Origin: Pseudomonadota bacterium
GTDB lineage: Bacteria > Myxococcota_A > UBA796 > SXON01
Length of the DNA: 64,000 nucleotides
Assembly (NCBI GenBank): GCA_005778355.1
Contig: SXON01000006.1
Coordinates: 1 to 64,000, forward strand
Direction: 5' to 3'
The notes beneath the pieces are model-generated. The model saw only the letters and a list, made by a program, of their open reading frames with translations. It was not told the origin of the DNA and made no database searches. Made by a program: the position numbers and the translations under genes. The first letter of the stretch is position 1; every line of letters starts with the position of its first letter. This document shows, one piece after another, positions 1-8,667 of the stretch.

Positions 1-131
1 CTAGCGGGCTCGTCCGGAGCGTCCCTGGACTCCAGGGGTTCGGAGCCTGGTCAGAACATGCTGTCGTCACCCAGAAGAACATCGCCTCACCTCGTGGCGG
101 GTAGACGGCGCCCCAAGGCCAAGTCGGACAC

Positions 132-3100
132 CTACAACACGTCGCTCTCCCCGCCGGCCCCCACGATCTGCTCGCGCACACCGGCACGATCGATGGCCTG
201 GTCGAGCGTGAGCGGCCAGGGCGCGCCCGCCAGTCTCAGCACCGGGCGCGGCTCCTTGTGGCCCGCCAGCCAGGTGTAGAGCGCCGCCACGCCGTAGGTG
301 CGCGCGATCCAGTCCACGACGAGGTAACCCGCCTTGTACTCGGTCCACTGCTGTCCGTCGTCGGCACGGTAGCTTGGCTCGTTGCCCACCGACATACGGA
401 ACTGCGTGTCCACCCAAGTGGCGTGGCCCTCGATCACCAGCTTGCCCTCGTAGTAGGCATTGCCCGGCGAGCCGGTGCGATGCCGGCCAGCGTCGAAGCG
501 ACCCCCCTCCCACTGCCAGTTGTGGGTGTACTCGTGGGCGATCACCTCCGCCACCCAGTCGTCGTCAGCATGGGGACGCACCCGCACCTCATGCTCCGGC
601 CCGGAGCGGTAGAAACCGGCGGAGAGGCGCTCGGCGCACTCCTCGGGGGTCATCCACGTGATGGGCGCCACCCGCGCCTGCGGGATCACCTGCAGGGCCC
701 CGAACATCTGCGTCACCCAGCCGCCCGTCCAACCGGGGGGCTCCCCCAGGATCCGCCGCCGCAGCCGGTCGAGACGATTGACGTCGCGCTCCTCGGCGTC
801 GCGAACCTTCACCTCGGGCAGAACGCCCACGCCCACGAGCCAGTCGACGGCCGCCCGACGGCTCACCCGGAAGCCCTGGGCGCTGGGCTCGATGTCCGGC
901 TCGACGCGCCCACCACGAGGCAGCGTCAAGAGCACGGGCACGTCGCCGAGGCGCGCGCAACACAACACGCAGCCGTCGAGGCAGTGACAGGCACGCAGCC
1001 GCTTGCCCAGCCGGGCCAAGAGTGCCCGCAGCTCGTCGGCCGAGTTGGGGTGGAGCGCAGAGAGCTCCGTCCACTCCCCGGAGGCGAAACGACGGAAGAA
1101 CAACCACCGCGAGGCACCTTCCTCGCCGTCGAGCATCTCGGCGTCGATCTCCTCGCCGAGGCCGAGGCACGCTGCCTCGAGATCGAGCCGCCACGCGTTG
1201 AGAAGCGCGCGCGAGGCCTCGGGCGACAACGCGACGCTGGGCGTGCGAATGTCGATCGAGAGCGAAGCCGCGGTGAAGGCGTGGGTGTACGGGGGCACGT
1301 CCACCGGGTTGCCCACCAGCCGGCGATCGGCGTTCAGACCGTGCGCCGTGCTGAAGACGCCGGACACGGTCTCCCTCACGCGCGACAACTCGCGCGTGAA
1401 CCGGAAACAAAGGCCCGTCGGGAGGGAGAAGTCCCTTGTGCGCACGAGCGCCTCTTGCCCGATCGCGAGCTGGCGCACCGAGCGGTACAACGCCGGCGAC
1501 GCGGCCACGCTCGACTCCGGCGTGAACACGCCCACCCGGCCACCGTCGATCGCGGCAACTTGAAGCGAGTGGCCCTCCCCCTCCACCCGGGTGGTGGCGA
1601 TCCAGTCGACGAGGCCCCGCTCGGCATCGACCTGGGCCGACCGCCCGACCTCGTCGTGCGCCGCGTTCTCGCTCTGCACGAGGAGGCGCTCGCTGGTGAC
1701 ACACGACCAGGGCATCGGCGGCGCCACGGGGCGCGGCCAGGTGGCCGGCGCGACGAAGAACGGTTCCGCCCGCACCTCGCCCGTGGTGGCGTCGCGAACC
1801 ACGCCGGCTTGCACGCAGCCACCGAGCCCCTGCGCAGGCGCCCCCGCCAGGAAGTCCGCCCAGGGCTCGCCGCCGTGGGTGCGCGCCATCTTGGAGCCCG
1901 CGAGGCAGGTGCCCGGCTTCAGCCGCTCGAGGAACTGCCACAGGCGCGCCGTGACGAGGTCGTCGCTGAGCCCTGGCGGGTACACCACCACCCGGCGCCG
2001 CGCCGCAGCGGCCTCGACGTCTGACACGGCCTCCACGTCGTGAGCACGGGGCGCCGCCACTACGAACAGGGTCCCTCCGGGCGCGAGGAGCCCGCGCAAC
2101 GCGTCGATCTCGGCGCCGGCGGTGGCACCAGGGCCCGCGTGCACGATCACGGGGAAACCCTCGCCGTGCGCGGCCGGGGCGAAGCCGCGGGAGAGCTCGA
2201 TGCGCGGCACGAGGTCGACCGGGTCGGCCTTGAAGAGCTCCGACCAGTCGGCCGCCACCTGCTTGACCGCCTTCGACAGGGCCTCGCGGGCCTCGGGGCT
2301 GAGCAGGCCGGTGGCGTCGGACACGAGCACCCGTGGACGAACCCGGGCGCCGAAAACACCACAGAAGCCGGCGGCGCCGATGCTCGCGAGCAGCACGGCC
2401 AGCTCCTCGGCGAGGGGCGTGCGCACGATGTAGCGCTCGTCGTGAGGCGAGAGCATCGTGGGCGGGAGCCAACCCACGAGGAGCTGCGTGGGGGCCGCCC
2501 GGTCGAGGCGGGCCTCGCGCGTGTCGGCGCGGGCGAGGAGGTGCTCCACCAGCGCCAGCCGATTGTCGGCGTCGTGCACCAGCGCCGCCGAGGCGAAGTC
2601 CTGCCCGCGTGCGCCCACGAGCATCCGCAGGCGGATGAGCGCCTCGCGCACGTGGAGCCACTCGGCGCGCGCGAACCGGTGCGGGTGCATCACCACCACC
2701 AGCCGCAAGCTCCAGGTCCAGGCCGGTTGCTCGTGCGCGAGCAAGGGGAGCAGGCTCTCCACCAGCTCCCTGCCCTGTGTCACGACCACCGCCGGCGCCG
2801 CCTCCGGCAAGGCGTGTCCGGCAGGGCCGGTGGGCACCGACCACAACAACTCCGGGTGATCCCCCTGCCGGGTGACCAGCCCGCTGAACCAGCCCGGCAG
2901 CACCTCCTCGCCAGTGGGCGTGACCACGAGCACCCGGCCGCCGCGGATCTCCGCCACCCAGGTGGCCGCCGCGAGCACCGCCTCGGTGCGCCCCGACCCG
3001 GGCAGGCCGCACACCGCCACGCTGCCCAGCGGTCGCTGCGAGGGCGCGCCGCCCGAGAGGACGGCCTCCGAGGCGGTCAGCACGGCCGCGACCCCGTCGA

Positions 3101-3797
3101 GGTGGTCGCGGGTGGGCGACCGGACGCCGGACGCCGCGAGCAGGGCCAGGGCGCCGGGCCAGGCCGCCTCGAACTGGGCGGCCTCGTCCGGCGTGGCGAG
3201 AACAGGCTCGCGGCCGCGCAACAGCGCGAGGGAGCTCACCTGCCACCGGTAGGGGGTGGACTCGCGGATGAACTTCAAAAGCGGAGAGTCCGGGCGCTCC
3301 TCGGCTGGTTCCCCGGCGACGGGGGCCGATGCCTCCACGTCCTCCCACCCCAGCGGCAGGAACACCGCGACGGCCAGGAGGCTCTGCGCCAGCAAGAGCC
3401 CGAGCAGGAGGCCGCCGGCCACCGCGCCGCCGGGACCCGCGAGCACCAGCAGGGGCGCCACCGTGGCCGTCGCCACCCCCACCGCCAAGGCACCGGCCAG
3501 GTACACCAGCGCCGACAATCGCGGGAGGCGGCTCATCATCGCGAGGTCCCAGGCGAGGCCCTGCGATTGCCCGGCCGGGAGCGCGCTCGCCAGGCCGAGA
3601 CCGCCGATGAGCGCGATCATCGCCCCGCCGCCGAGCACGGCCACGTCGAGAACGGTGACCGCGCCGGTGGCGAAGGCGGCAAGCACCGCCGGCGCGAGGA
3701 GCGGGACAAGCGTGCCGAGGAGCACCGCGAGCGTGGCCGCCAGCACGGCGGCGGCGCGGAGCCGGACGTGCATCGCCACGGGACGGCGCGCCGTCAT
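132..3797 (-). CDS. Membrane protein: degenerate MrfA-like helicase with Cys cluster, fused to HExxH peptidase
   Basis: 1221 aa, last gene of the leftward FtsZ-like operon; its ATG overlaps the preceding stop by 4 nt (ATGA). Residues about 12-150 hold several hydrophobic helices. A P-loop-like GLPGSGRT (264-271) has Arg where helicases have Lys, and no DEAD/DEAH box is seen where one is expected (VVMHPHRF). A CxCxxGCxxC cluster near residues 936-946 matches the zinc-binding MZB/DUF1998 signature of MrfA/YprA-type SF2 helicases. The C-terminal 200 residues carry HEYTH near 1084, followed by an EGHATW segment that could supply the third zinc ligand of a gluzincin peptidase. Inference: a membrane-anchored, ATPase-dead helicase-like scaffold with a zinc peptidase tail. 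I know of no described protein with this architecture. ORF and motifs are certain; the helicase relationship is probable; substrate is unknown. Confidence 0.75.
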   Translation of the reverse strand: MTARRPVAMHVRLRAAAVLAATLAVLLGTLVPLLAPAVLAAFATGAVTVLDVAVLGGGAMIALIGGLGLASALPAGQSQGLAWDLAMMSRLPRLSALVYLAGALAVGVATATVAPLLVLAGPGGAVAGGLLLGLLLAQSLLAVAVFLPLGWEDVEASAPVAGEPAEERPDSPLLKFIRESTPYRWQVSSLALLRGREPVLATPDEAAQFEAAWPGALALLAASGVRSPTRDHLDGVAAVLTASEAVLSGGAPSQRPLGSVAVCGLPGSGRTEAVLAAATWVAEIRGGRVLVVTPTGEEVLPGWFSGLVTRQGDHPELLWSVPTGPAGHALPEAAPAVVVTQGRELVESLLPLLAHEQPAWTWSLRLVVVMHPHRFARAEWLHVREALIRLRMLVGARGQDFASAALVHDADNRLALVEHLLARADTREARLDRAAPTQLLVGWLPPTMLSPHDERYIVRTPLAEELAVLLASIGAAGFCGVFGARVRPRVLVSDATGLLSPEAREALSKAVKQVAADWSELFKADPVDLVPRIELSRGFAPAAHGEGFPVIVHAGPGATAGAEIDALRGLLAPGGTLFVVAAPRAHDVEAVSDVEAAAARRRVVVYPPGLSDDLVTARLWQFLERLKPGTCLAGSKMARTHGGEPWADFLAGAPAQGLGGCVQAGVVRDATTGEVRAEPFFVAPATWPRPVAPPMPWSCVTSERLLVQSENAAHDEVGRSAQVDAERGLVDWIATTRVEGEGHSLQVAAIDGGRVGVFTPESSVAASPALYRSVRQLAIGQEALVRTRDFSLPTGLCFRFTRELSRVRETVSGVFSTAHGLNADRRLVGNPVDVPPYTHAFTAASLSIDIRTPSVALSPEASRALLNAWRLDLEAACLGLGEEIDAEMLDGEEGASRWLFFRRFASGEWTELSALHPNSADELRALLARLGKRLRACHCLDGCVLCCARLGDVPVLLTLPRGGRVEPDIEPSAQGFRVSRRAAVDWLVGVGVLPEVKVRDAEERDVNRLDRLRRRILGEPPGWTGGWVTQMFGALQVIPQARVAPITWMTPEECAERLSAGFYRSGPEHEVRVRPHADDDWVAEVIAHEYTHNWQWEGGRFDAGRHRTGSPGNAYYEGKLVIEGHATWVDTQFRMSVGNEPSYRADDGQQWTEYKAGYLVVDWIARTYGVAALYTWLAGHKEPRPVLRLAGAPWPLTLDQAIDRAGVREQIVGAGGESDVL

Positions 3798-5521
3798 GGG
3801 TTTGCCTCCCAGCGGACGCGGGCCCGAAGGACCACGCCCGGCGGCGTGCCCCCCAGCGGCTCGACCGCCCGGAGGGCCGGTGGCGGCTCAGCGACCGCGG
3901 GCGGCGGCGCCGGTAGCCGCGCCAGGGCCTCGTCGATCCACCCGCGCTGCCGGTCCAGCAGCAACATGCGCGCGTCGAAGGGCTCCGCCAGCGCGGCCAG
4001 GAAGATGCGCGCGTCGATGGCCGCCAAAAGCGCCGACTCCGCCGTGACCTCGCGCCCCGGCACCTCGCCCACGACCGCCCACGCGGCGCTCCGTTGCGAG
4101 GCGATCGCGTCGAGGTCGGCGAGGTCGCCGTCGGCCTCCACCTTCGCCGGGATCGCGACCAGCTCGCGAAAACCGCGCCGGGCCGTGTCGATCATCTCGA
4201 GCATCGCGGCCGCCCGGCCCTGGGCGTCGGCGCCGGCCGTGGCCACCAGGCGCGCCGTGGCCGCTGCGCGCCCTCGCTCCACGCTCTCGCGGAGTCCTCC
4301 GAGGTCGGCGTCCATCCCGGCCTGGATACTCTCGGCGGCGTCGAGATGCTGTCGGCGGACCAGCCGGTGGACCGCCTGGACCGCGAGCCCGGCCGCGGCC
4401 CCGGCGACGGCCGCGATGGCCAGGCGCGGCGGGGTCAACGGCAATCCCAGCGCCAGGAGCGCCCAGCCCGTCAAGGGCAGCGTGGCCACGAGCGCCGCCA
4501 ACGAGAGGCCCGCGGCGAGGGACTGCAGCCCCCCGGCGGCGCCACCCGGCGCGAGGATGGCGCCCTTGACCCAGCTCGCCTCCTGGTCCGTCCACGACCC
4601 GGCCAGGGCGCGCGCGCGGGCGAGCGGCTTCTCGCCCGGCGGCGTGTAGTCGCCCGGCCGGCGGTCGGTCGCCAACTCCACCAGCTGCGCGCGTCCCGCG
4701 GGCACCGGCAGCGTCCCGTTCTCCACCTGGTTGCGAAGGCTGGTGAAGAAGGCCTGCGCGACGCGCGCGCCCTCGCCACTCGCGCGCGCGGCGAGTTGCC
4801 GGGGCAAGGACGTGCCGGCGCGCGCCACCTCGGCCTCGAGCGCGGCCACCTGCACCGGCGCGGTGAGGCCGAGGCTGTCGATCTTCGCCGACGGCGGCTC
4901 CGGCCAGCGAGCCAGGCTGGCCGGGAGCACACCCTCCTCCGACACCTCCACCCTGATGTCGCGCAGCTGCTGGCCGAGCTGGCTCGCGTCGCCCGGGATC
5001 GCCGTGGCGGTCGGCGCCGCGGGGGGCACGCCGAGCAGGTGCGCCAGCCGCTCGAGGTGGGCGCGGCGGGCCCCCGCGGGCGTGCGGCTCTCGGCCACGG
5101 CGACGTCGAGCAGGCGCGCGACCGTCGAGCCGTCGTAGTCGAGCGCGCTGATGTCCCGGCAAAACTCTGCGTCGTCGAGCAGCCGGTGGAGCGCGAGGAC
5201 GGCGCCCAGCGCTGGGAGGAGCGCCGGCCCGGGCCCGGAGACGACCTGGAACAAGTGATGACTCGGCGCCCATTTCACTGCGACGGCCCGGGGAACCACG
5301 GCGAGCACGATCGACCGGGGCATGGTGCCCACCAGGCAAGCCAGCGCCTCGTCCAGCGTGGGTCCCGCCACCAGCACGCAGGCGCGGGCCTCGTGCCCGG
5401 TGCGCCGGTCGGTCACGGTGATGCCATGCGCCCAGCCCTGCCGCCGGGCCAGCGAGGCGAGCATCGCAGACAGCGCGGCGCGCAGCGCCCCGTCGGGGAC
5501 GACGACGACCAGGCCGATCAT
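3794..5521 (-). CDS. Two-TM membrane protein of the FtsZ-like operon
   Basis: 575 aa, not recognised as a named family. It starts 13 nt after the stop of the tubulin-like gene and ends in a 4-nt overlap with the 1221-aa gene. The N-terminal 120 residues are alternating hydrophobic strands and helices and could be a Rossmann-like domain, but no P-loop is present. Two adjacent hydrophobic helices lie near residues 330-360 and 362-384, giving a hairpin membrane anchor with both large soluble parts on the same side. A helical, probably coiled-coil stretch follows (about 390-470), then a Pro-rich tail. The ATG at 5521 is used because upstream in-frame sequence lies inside the neighbouring gene. 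Likely the membrane partner of the vWA/tubulin-like pair, inferred from position only. Confidence 0.75.
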   Translation of the reverse strand: MIGLVVVVPDGALRAALSAMLASLARRQGWAHGITVTDRRTGHEARACVLVAGPTLDEALACLVGTMPRSIVLAVVPRAVAVKWAPSHHLFQVVSGPGPALLPALGAVLALHRLLDDAEFCRDISALDYDGSTVARLLDVAVAESRTPAGARRAHLERLAHLLGVPPAAPTATAIPGDASQLGQQLRDIRVEVSEEGVLPASLARWPEPPSAKIDSLGLTAPVQVAALEAEVARAGTSLPRQLAARASGEGARVAQAFFTSLRNQVENGTLPVPAGRAQLVELATDRRPGDYTPPGEKPLARARALAGSWTDQEASWVKGAILAPGGAAGGLQSLAAGLSLAALVATLPLTGWALLALGLPLTPPRLAIAAVAGAAAGLAVQAVHRLVRRQHLDAAESIQAGMDADLGGLRESVERGRAAATARLVATAGADAQGRAAAMLEMIDTARRGFRELVAIPAKVEADGDLADLDAIASQRSAAWAVVGEVPGREVTAESALLAAIDARIFLAALAEPFDARMLLLDRQRGWIDEALARLPAPPPAVAEPPPALRAVEPLGGTPPGVVLRARVRWEANP

Positions 5522-5534
5522 CCGCGCCGCCCCG

Positions 5535-8500
5535 TCAAGCGTGCAGCCAGCTCGGGAGGGCGCCCTCGGCCAGGGCCTGCGCCATCGCCTCGCCGAGCTT
5601 CTGCGCCGCCGAGTCGAACACGTCCGAGCGCTCCTCGTCGCCTCGCGCCGCCGCGCGCGCTTGTTTCTGCCAGTCGGCCTTGAGCTTGGTGAGCTCGCCG
5701 GCCACCAGCCCCTTCCAGCCGCGCTCCCTGTGGTGCCGCTGCTCGAGCTCGGCCCCGCACGCCCTCGCGAGCAGGCCCAGCGCCCGGGCGCCGTCGTGAC
5801 TTGCAAGCCACTCGGCACAGCCGACGAGGCTGCGCGGCCCGATCACCTCGTCGCTGGCGATCCCGTGGCCGCCGTCCGACGCCGCCAGCTCCGCGCGGCA
5901 CTTGACGATCCCGGTGCGCGACACCGCGACGATGCCCAGGTGCTGCGCCAGCAGGAGCACGCAGGCCGCCTGGCCCGCGCTGCCCGCGTCCCAACGGCTC
6001 GCCACGCGCCAGCGGGTGCCGTAGCGACGGTCCACGTGGGGATGAAACGTCTGGTGCGGTAAATAACGCCGATAGTTCAGATCGAAGCCCTCGGGCACGT
6101 GCACGTGGTCGAGCGCCACACCCAGCTCGAAGCGGAGGATGGCCAACTCGCCATGGCCGAAGCCGGTGTCGCCCTCCACGTACACCGCGCTCCCGAGGCG
6201 ACCGGCCAGCCGCAGGGCCTCGACGGCCTGCCCCGTGGCCGCGTTCGCCGGGTGGTAGGCCACCACCGTGTCGCCCCCGGGGGCCTTGCCCTCCTCCAGC
6301 CGCCACAGGGCGGCGGCGAGATCGAAGGCGCGGGCCACCGGCGCGGCCGCGAGAATGTCCGTCGCGCGGACCATCGCCGCGTTGGTGTCGCGCGTCCAAT
6401 CCAGGTCGTTCACCGCCTTGGCCGTGGTCTCCCCGTAGATCGCCATCAGGCGCGACTGGCACTCACGGTTCACGCGGGCGTCCTTCGATTGGCGGGCGCC
6501 CTCGTACCAGTCCTCGAGGTCGAGCTTGGCTGCCTCGCGGAGCGCGTTGTCGAGCGTGCACAGCTCGAGCGCCGCGCCGCGAAGGTTGGCGCTCACCACG
6601 CCCGTCATCGCCAGTCGAAGGCTGTCGGCCCGGCGCTCCAAGTTGACTGGCTTCAGGGCGTCGGCCCACTTCGCGTTGTGCGCGTTTGCCGCGAGCAGCT
6701 CTCCGAAGGCCTCGGCCAGCCTCATCCCCACGCTCTCGGCGTTGGTCGCGGCGTCGAGCTTGCCCCGGCCCTGCATCTGCGCCACCAGCCAACGGCGGAA
6801 CGTGGCACCGGCGCCCACCACGTGCCGCCCGCCTTCCACTTTCTCTGCCGCGCGCCGGGCGTCATCGGCGTTGGACACCGCCTTGGCGATCGCGTTGCCG
6901 CGGATCACCTGGTCGGCGAGCGCCGCGATCACCCGGGACTGCGCCTCGAGGTGCCGCTTGAGGGTGCCGTACACCGTGTTCACGGCGGGCACTGCGGCGT
7001 GCCAGAAGTACCAGTCGAGCTCCTGGGCGCCGAAGGTCTTGATGGCCTCCACGTTGCCGCGCGACGCACGCTTGAAGCCACCACGGAGCACGACCAGCCA
7101 GTTCGCCGCCGCCTCGTCGATCTGCTGGCGAGCCGCCTGCTTCACGCCCACGTCCTGCCGTTTCCCGGGATCGGCCTCCTTGGCCTCGTTCGCTGCCACG
7201 TCGGCCCAGGCGTGGTCGATGTGTTGGATGAGGCCCGCGACGAAGCGCCCTGCCACCCCGAGCGCCCCCTTCTCAACGAGTCCACGCACCTGGGCGTCGG
7301 TCTTCACGATCAGCTCTCGTTGCACCAGCTCGCGCGCCATCGCGTTGAGTTGGTCCGGGAGGCGGTCGAGCTCCTTGAGGAAGCGGTCGAAGTCGTCGAG
7401 GTAGCCCGGCAGCTCTTCCTTGCTGGCCTGATCGAGCTGGCCGTTGAGCCGGTCGAGCGTAGTTTCGAGGGTGTCGCGCACCGTGCGGAAGCGGTCGAAG
7501 AGCTGGTTACGCTCGCGACCGGGTCGCTCCTCGATGCGCAACACGTCGGTGAAGAAGTGGCGCGCCGCGTCGTCCACGCTCGGATGCAGGGCCGCGTAGC
7601 TCTGGTCCACCAGGCCAAGGCGGGCGTTGTGTTCGGCCGTGCCCTCGCCCACCACCCACTCGAGCACCTGCTTCACCGCCTCGTGCTCCACCCAGTCGGC
7701 GAGCGCCGGGCCGGGCACCGTCAACAACGATGCGCCCAGCGAGCCGAATCGACGGTCGGGCGGCGCGGCCACGAAGGTGTCCAGCGTGCGGCGCGAGCGG
7801 TCGATGCCCTTCGCCCACAGCGCCAGCGCCTTGCCGAGCGCACTCTCGAGCTGCTCGCGGCTCCGCTCCACCCCGCGACGGTCGAGGTTCTGGATCACCA
7901 GGTTGTACTCGATGGGGGCGGTGTCGGGCGGCAACTCCACGTCGAACCAGCCGTCATCCTCGCCGCGCACGCGAACCGAGTACCCCTCCCTGCCGGCGGC
8001 GGCGCGGCTCCACGCGTCGACCTCCAATAAGGCGGCGATCGAGTTCGCGGCCCGGCGACTATTCACGACGTCCTGCTGGGTGGCGGACCCGGCCCCGGAC
8101 ACCGCGAGCGCGTCCATTTGCACGCCGAAAATGCGAACCGTGGTGATGTCGCGGGCGGCCGCGGCCCGCCGGACCAGCGCCGCGGTGTCCATGAATGTGC
8201 CGGACCCCGTGCCGTTGGTCAGGCTCGAGGCGATGAACACGTCGAGCGAGCTCCGCGCCACGTCGGGCGGGCAGTTGCGCATCAGCGCGCCGATGGCATC
8301 GTTGATCGCCCGGATGAACCACTGCGCATGATACACGAGGAAGAACCGGCCGTAGGCGCGCGTCATGCCGCAGCCGTCGGAGTAGTCGACACTGGCGCTG
8401 CCCTGGAGCTGCGCAGGCCACCAGTCGGCGATCTCCGCCGCATTTCGACGCAGCTCGTTGATCTGGTTGATGGGGTCGGGCGGCGTCGGGTAGAGCACGT

Positions 8501-8648
8501 GGGTGAGCGGCACGTCCGGCACCAGCTTGGCGTCGAGCGCGATCATGCCGATGGCGCGGCCCGCCGGGTTGCCGACTTCCTTCTCCAGCGCCGAGAGAAT
8601 GCGAGTGCCGGTGCCGCCGAGGCCGATGAATAGGGTGGGCTTGCTCAT
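5535..8648 (-). CDS. Tubulin/FtsZ-like GTPase (Tubulin_2-type)
   Basis: 1037 aa. The N-terminus has GLGGTGTR (residues 9-16), the first nucleotide-binding loop of the FtsZ/tubulin fold. Residues 145-151 read NGTGSGT, the equivalent of the T4 G-box (GGGTGSG) that binds GTP phosphates. Both positions and spacing fit large tubulin-like proteins rather than cell-division FtsZ (about 380 aa). The remaining 650+ residues are mostly helical, including a probable coiled coil around 400-470, and are unassigned. ATG at 8648 is preceded by GGAG at good spacing; the gene lies 19 nt after the vWA gene. Makarova and Koonin (2010) proposed that FtsZ-like families encoded beside vWA proteins act in membrane remodelling, which fits this context. 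Expected role: a GTP-dependent polymer or switch in a membrane-associated complex. Confidence 0.85.
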   Translation of the reverse strand: MSKPTLFIGLGGTGTRILSALEKEVGNPAGRAIGMIALDAKLVPDVPLTHVLYPTPPDPINQINELRRNAAEIADWWPAQLQGSASVDYSDGCGMTRAYGRFFLVYHAQWFIRAINDAIGALMRNCPPDVARSSLDVFIASSLTNGTGSGTFMDTAALVRRAAAARDITTVRIFGVQMDALAVSGAGSATQQDVVNSRRAANSIAALLEVDAWSRAAAGREGYSVRVRGEDDGWFDVELPPDTAPIEYNLVIQNLDRRGVERSREQLESALGKALALWAKGIDRSRRTLDTFVAAPPDRRFGSLGASLLTVPGPALADWVEHEAVKQVLEWVVGEGTAEHNARLGLVDQSYAALHPSVDDAARHFFTDVLRIEERPGRERNQLFDRFRTVRDTLETTLDRLNGQLDQASKEELPGYLDDFDRFLKELDRLPDQLNAMARELVQRELIVKTDAQVRGLVEKGALGVAGRFVAGLIQHIDHAWADVAANEAKEADPGKRQDVGVKQAARQQIDEAAANWLVVLRGGFKRASRGNVEAIKTFGAQELDWYFWHAAVPAVNTVYGTLKRHLEAQSRVIAALADQVIRGNAIAKAVSNADDARRAAEKVEGGRHVVGAGATFRRWLVAQMQGRGKLDAATNAESVGMRLAEAFGELLAANAHNAKWADALKPVNLERRADSLRLAMTGVVSANLRGAALELCTLDNALREAAKLDLEDWYEGARQSKDARVNRECQSRLMAIYGETTAKAVNDLDWTRDTNAAMVRATDILAAAPVARAFDLAAALWRLEEGKAPGGDTVVAYHPANAATGQAVEALRLAGRLGSAVYVEGDTGFGHGELAILRFELGVALDHVHVPEGFDLNYRRYLPHQTFHPHVDRRYGTRWRVASRWDAGSAGQAACVLLLAQHLGIVAVSRTGIVKCRAELAASDGGHGIASDEVIGPRSLVGCAEWLASHDGARALGLLARACGAELEQRHHRERGWKGLVAGELTKLKADWQKQARAAARGDEERSDVFDSAAQKLGEAMAQALAEGALPSWLHA

Positions 8649-8667
8649 GGTGACTCCAGTGCTGTGT

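Noticed and set aside
1-131. Short palindrome CCCTGG-ACT-CCAGGG at 23-37 near the left edge
   Set aside because: Six-bp stem without a U-tract and no gene visible to its left; could be chance in GC-rich DNA. The region holds no other supported feature.
258-2024. Long rightward open frames opposite the 1221-aa gene
   Set aside because: Antisense frames of this kind occur throughout the window because of GC skew at codon positions; they have His/Arg/Pro-rich low-complexity composition and no domain.
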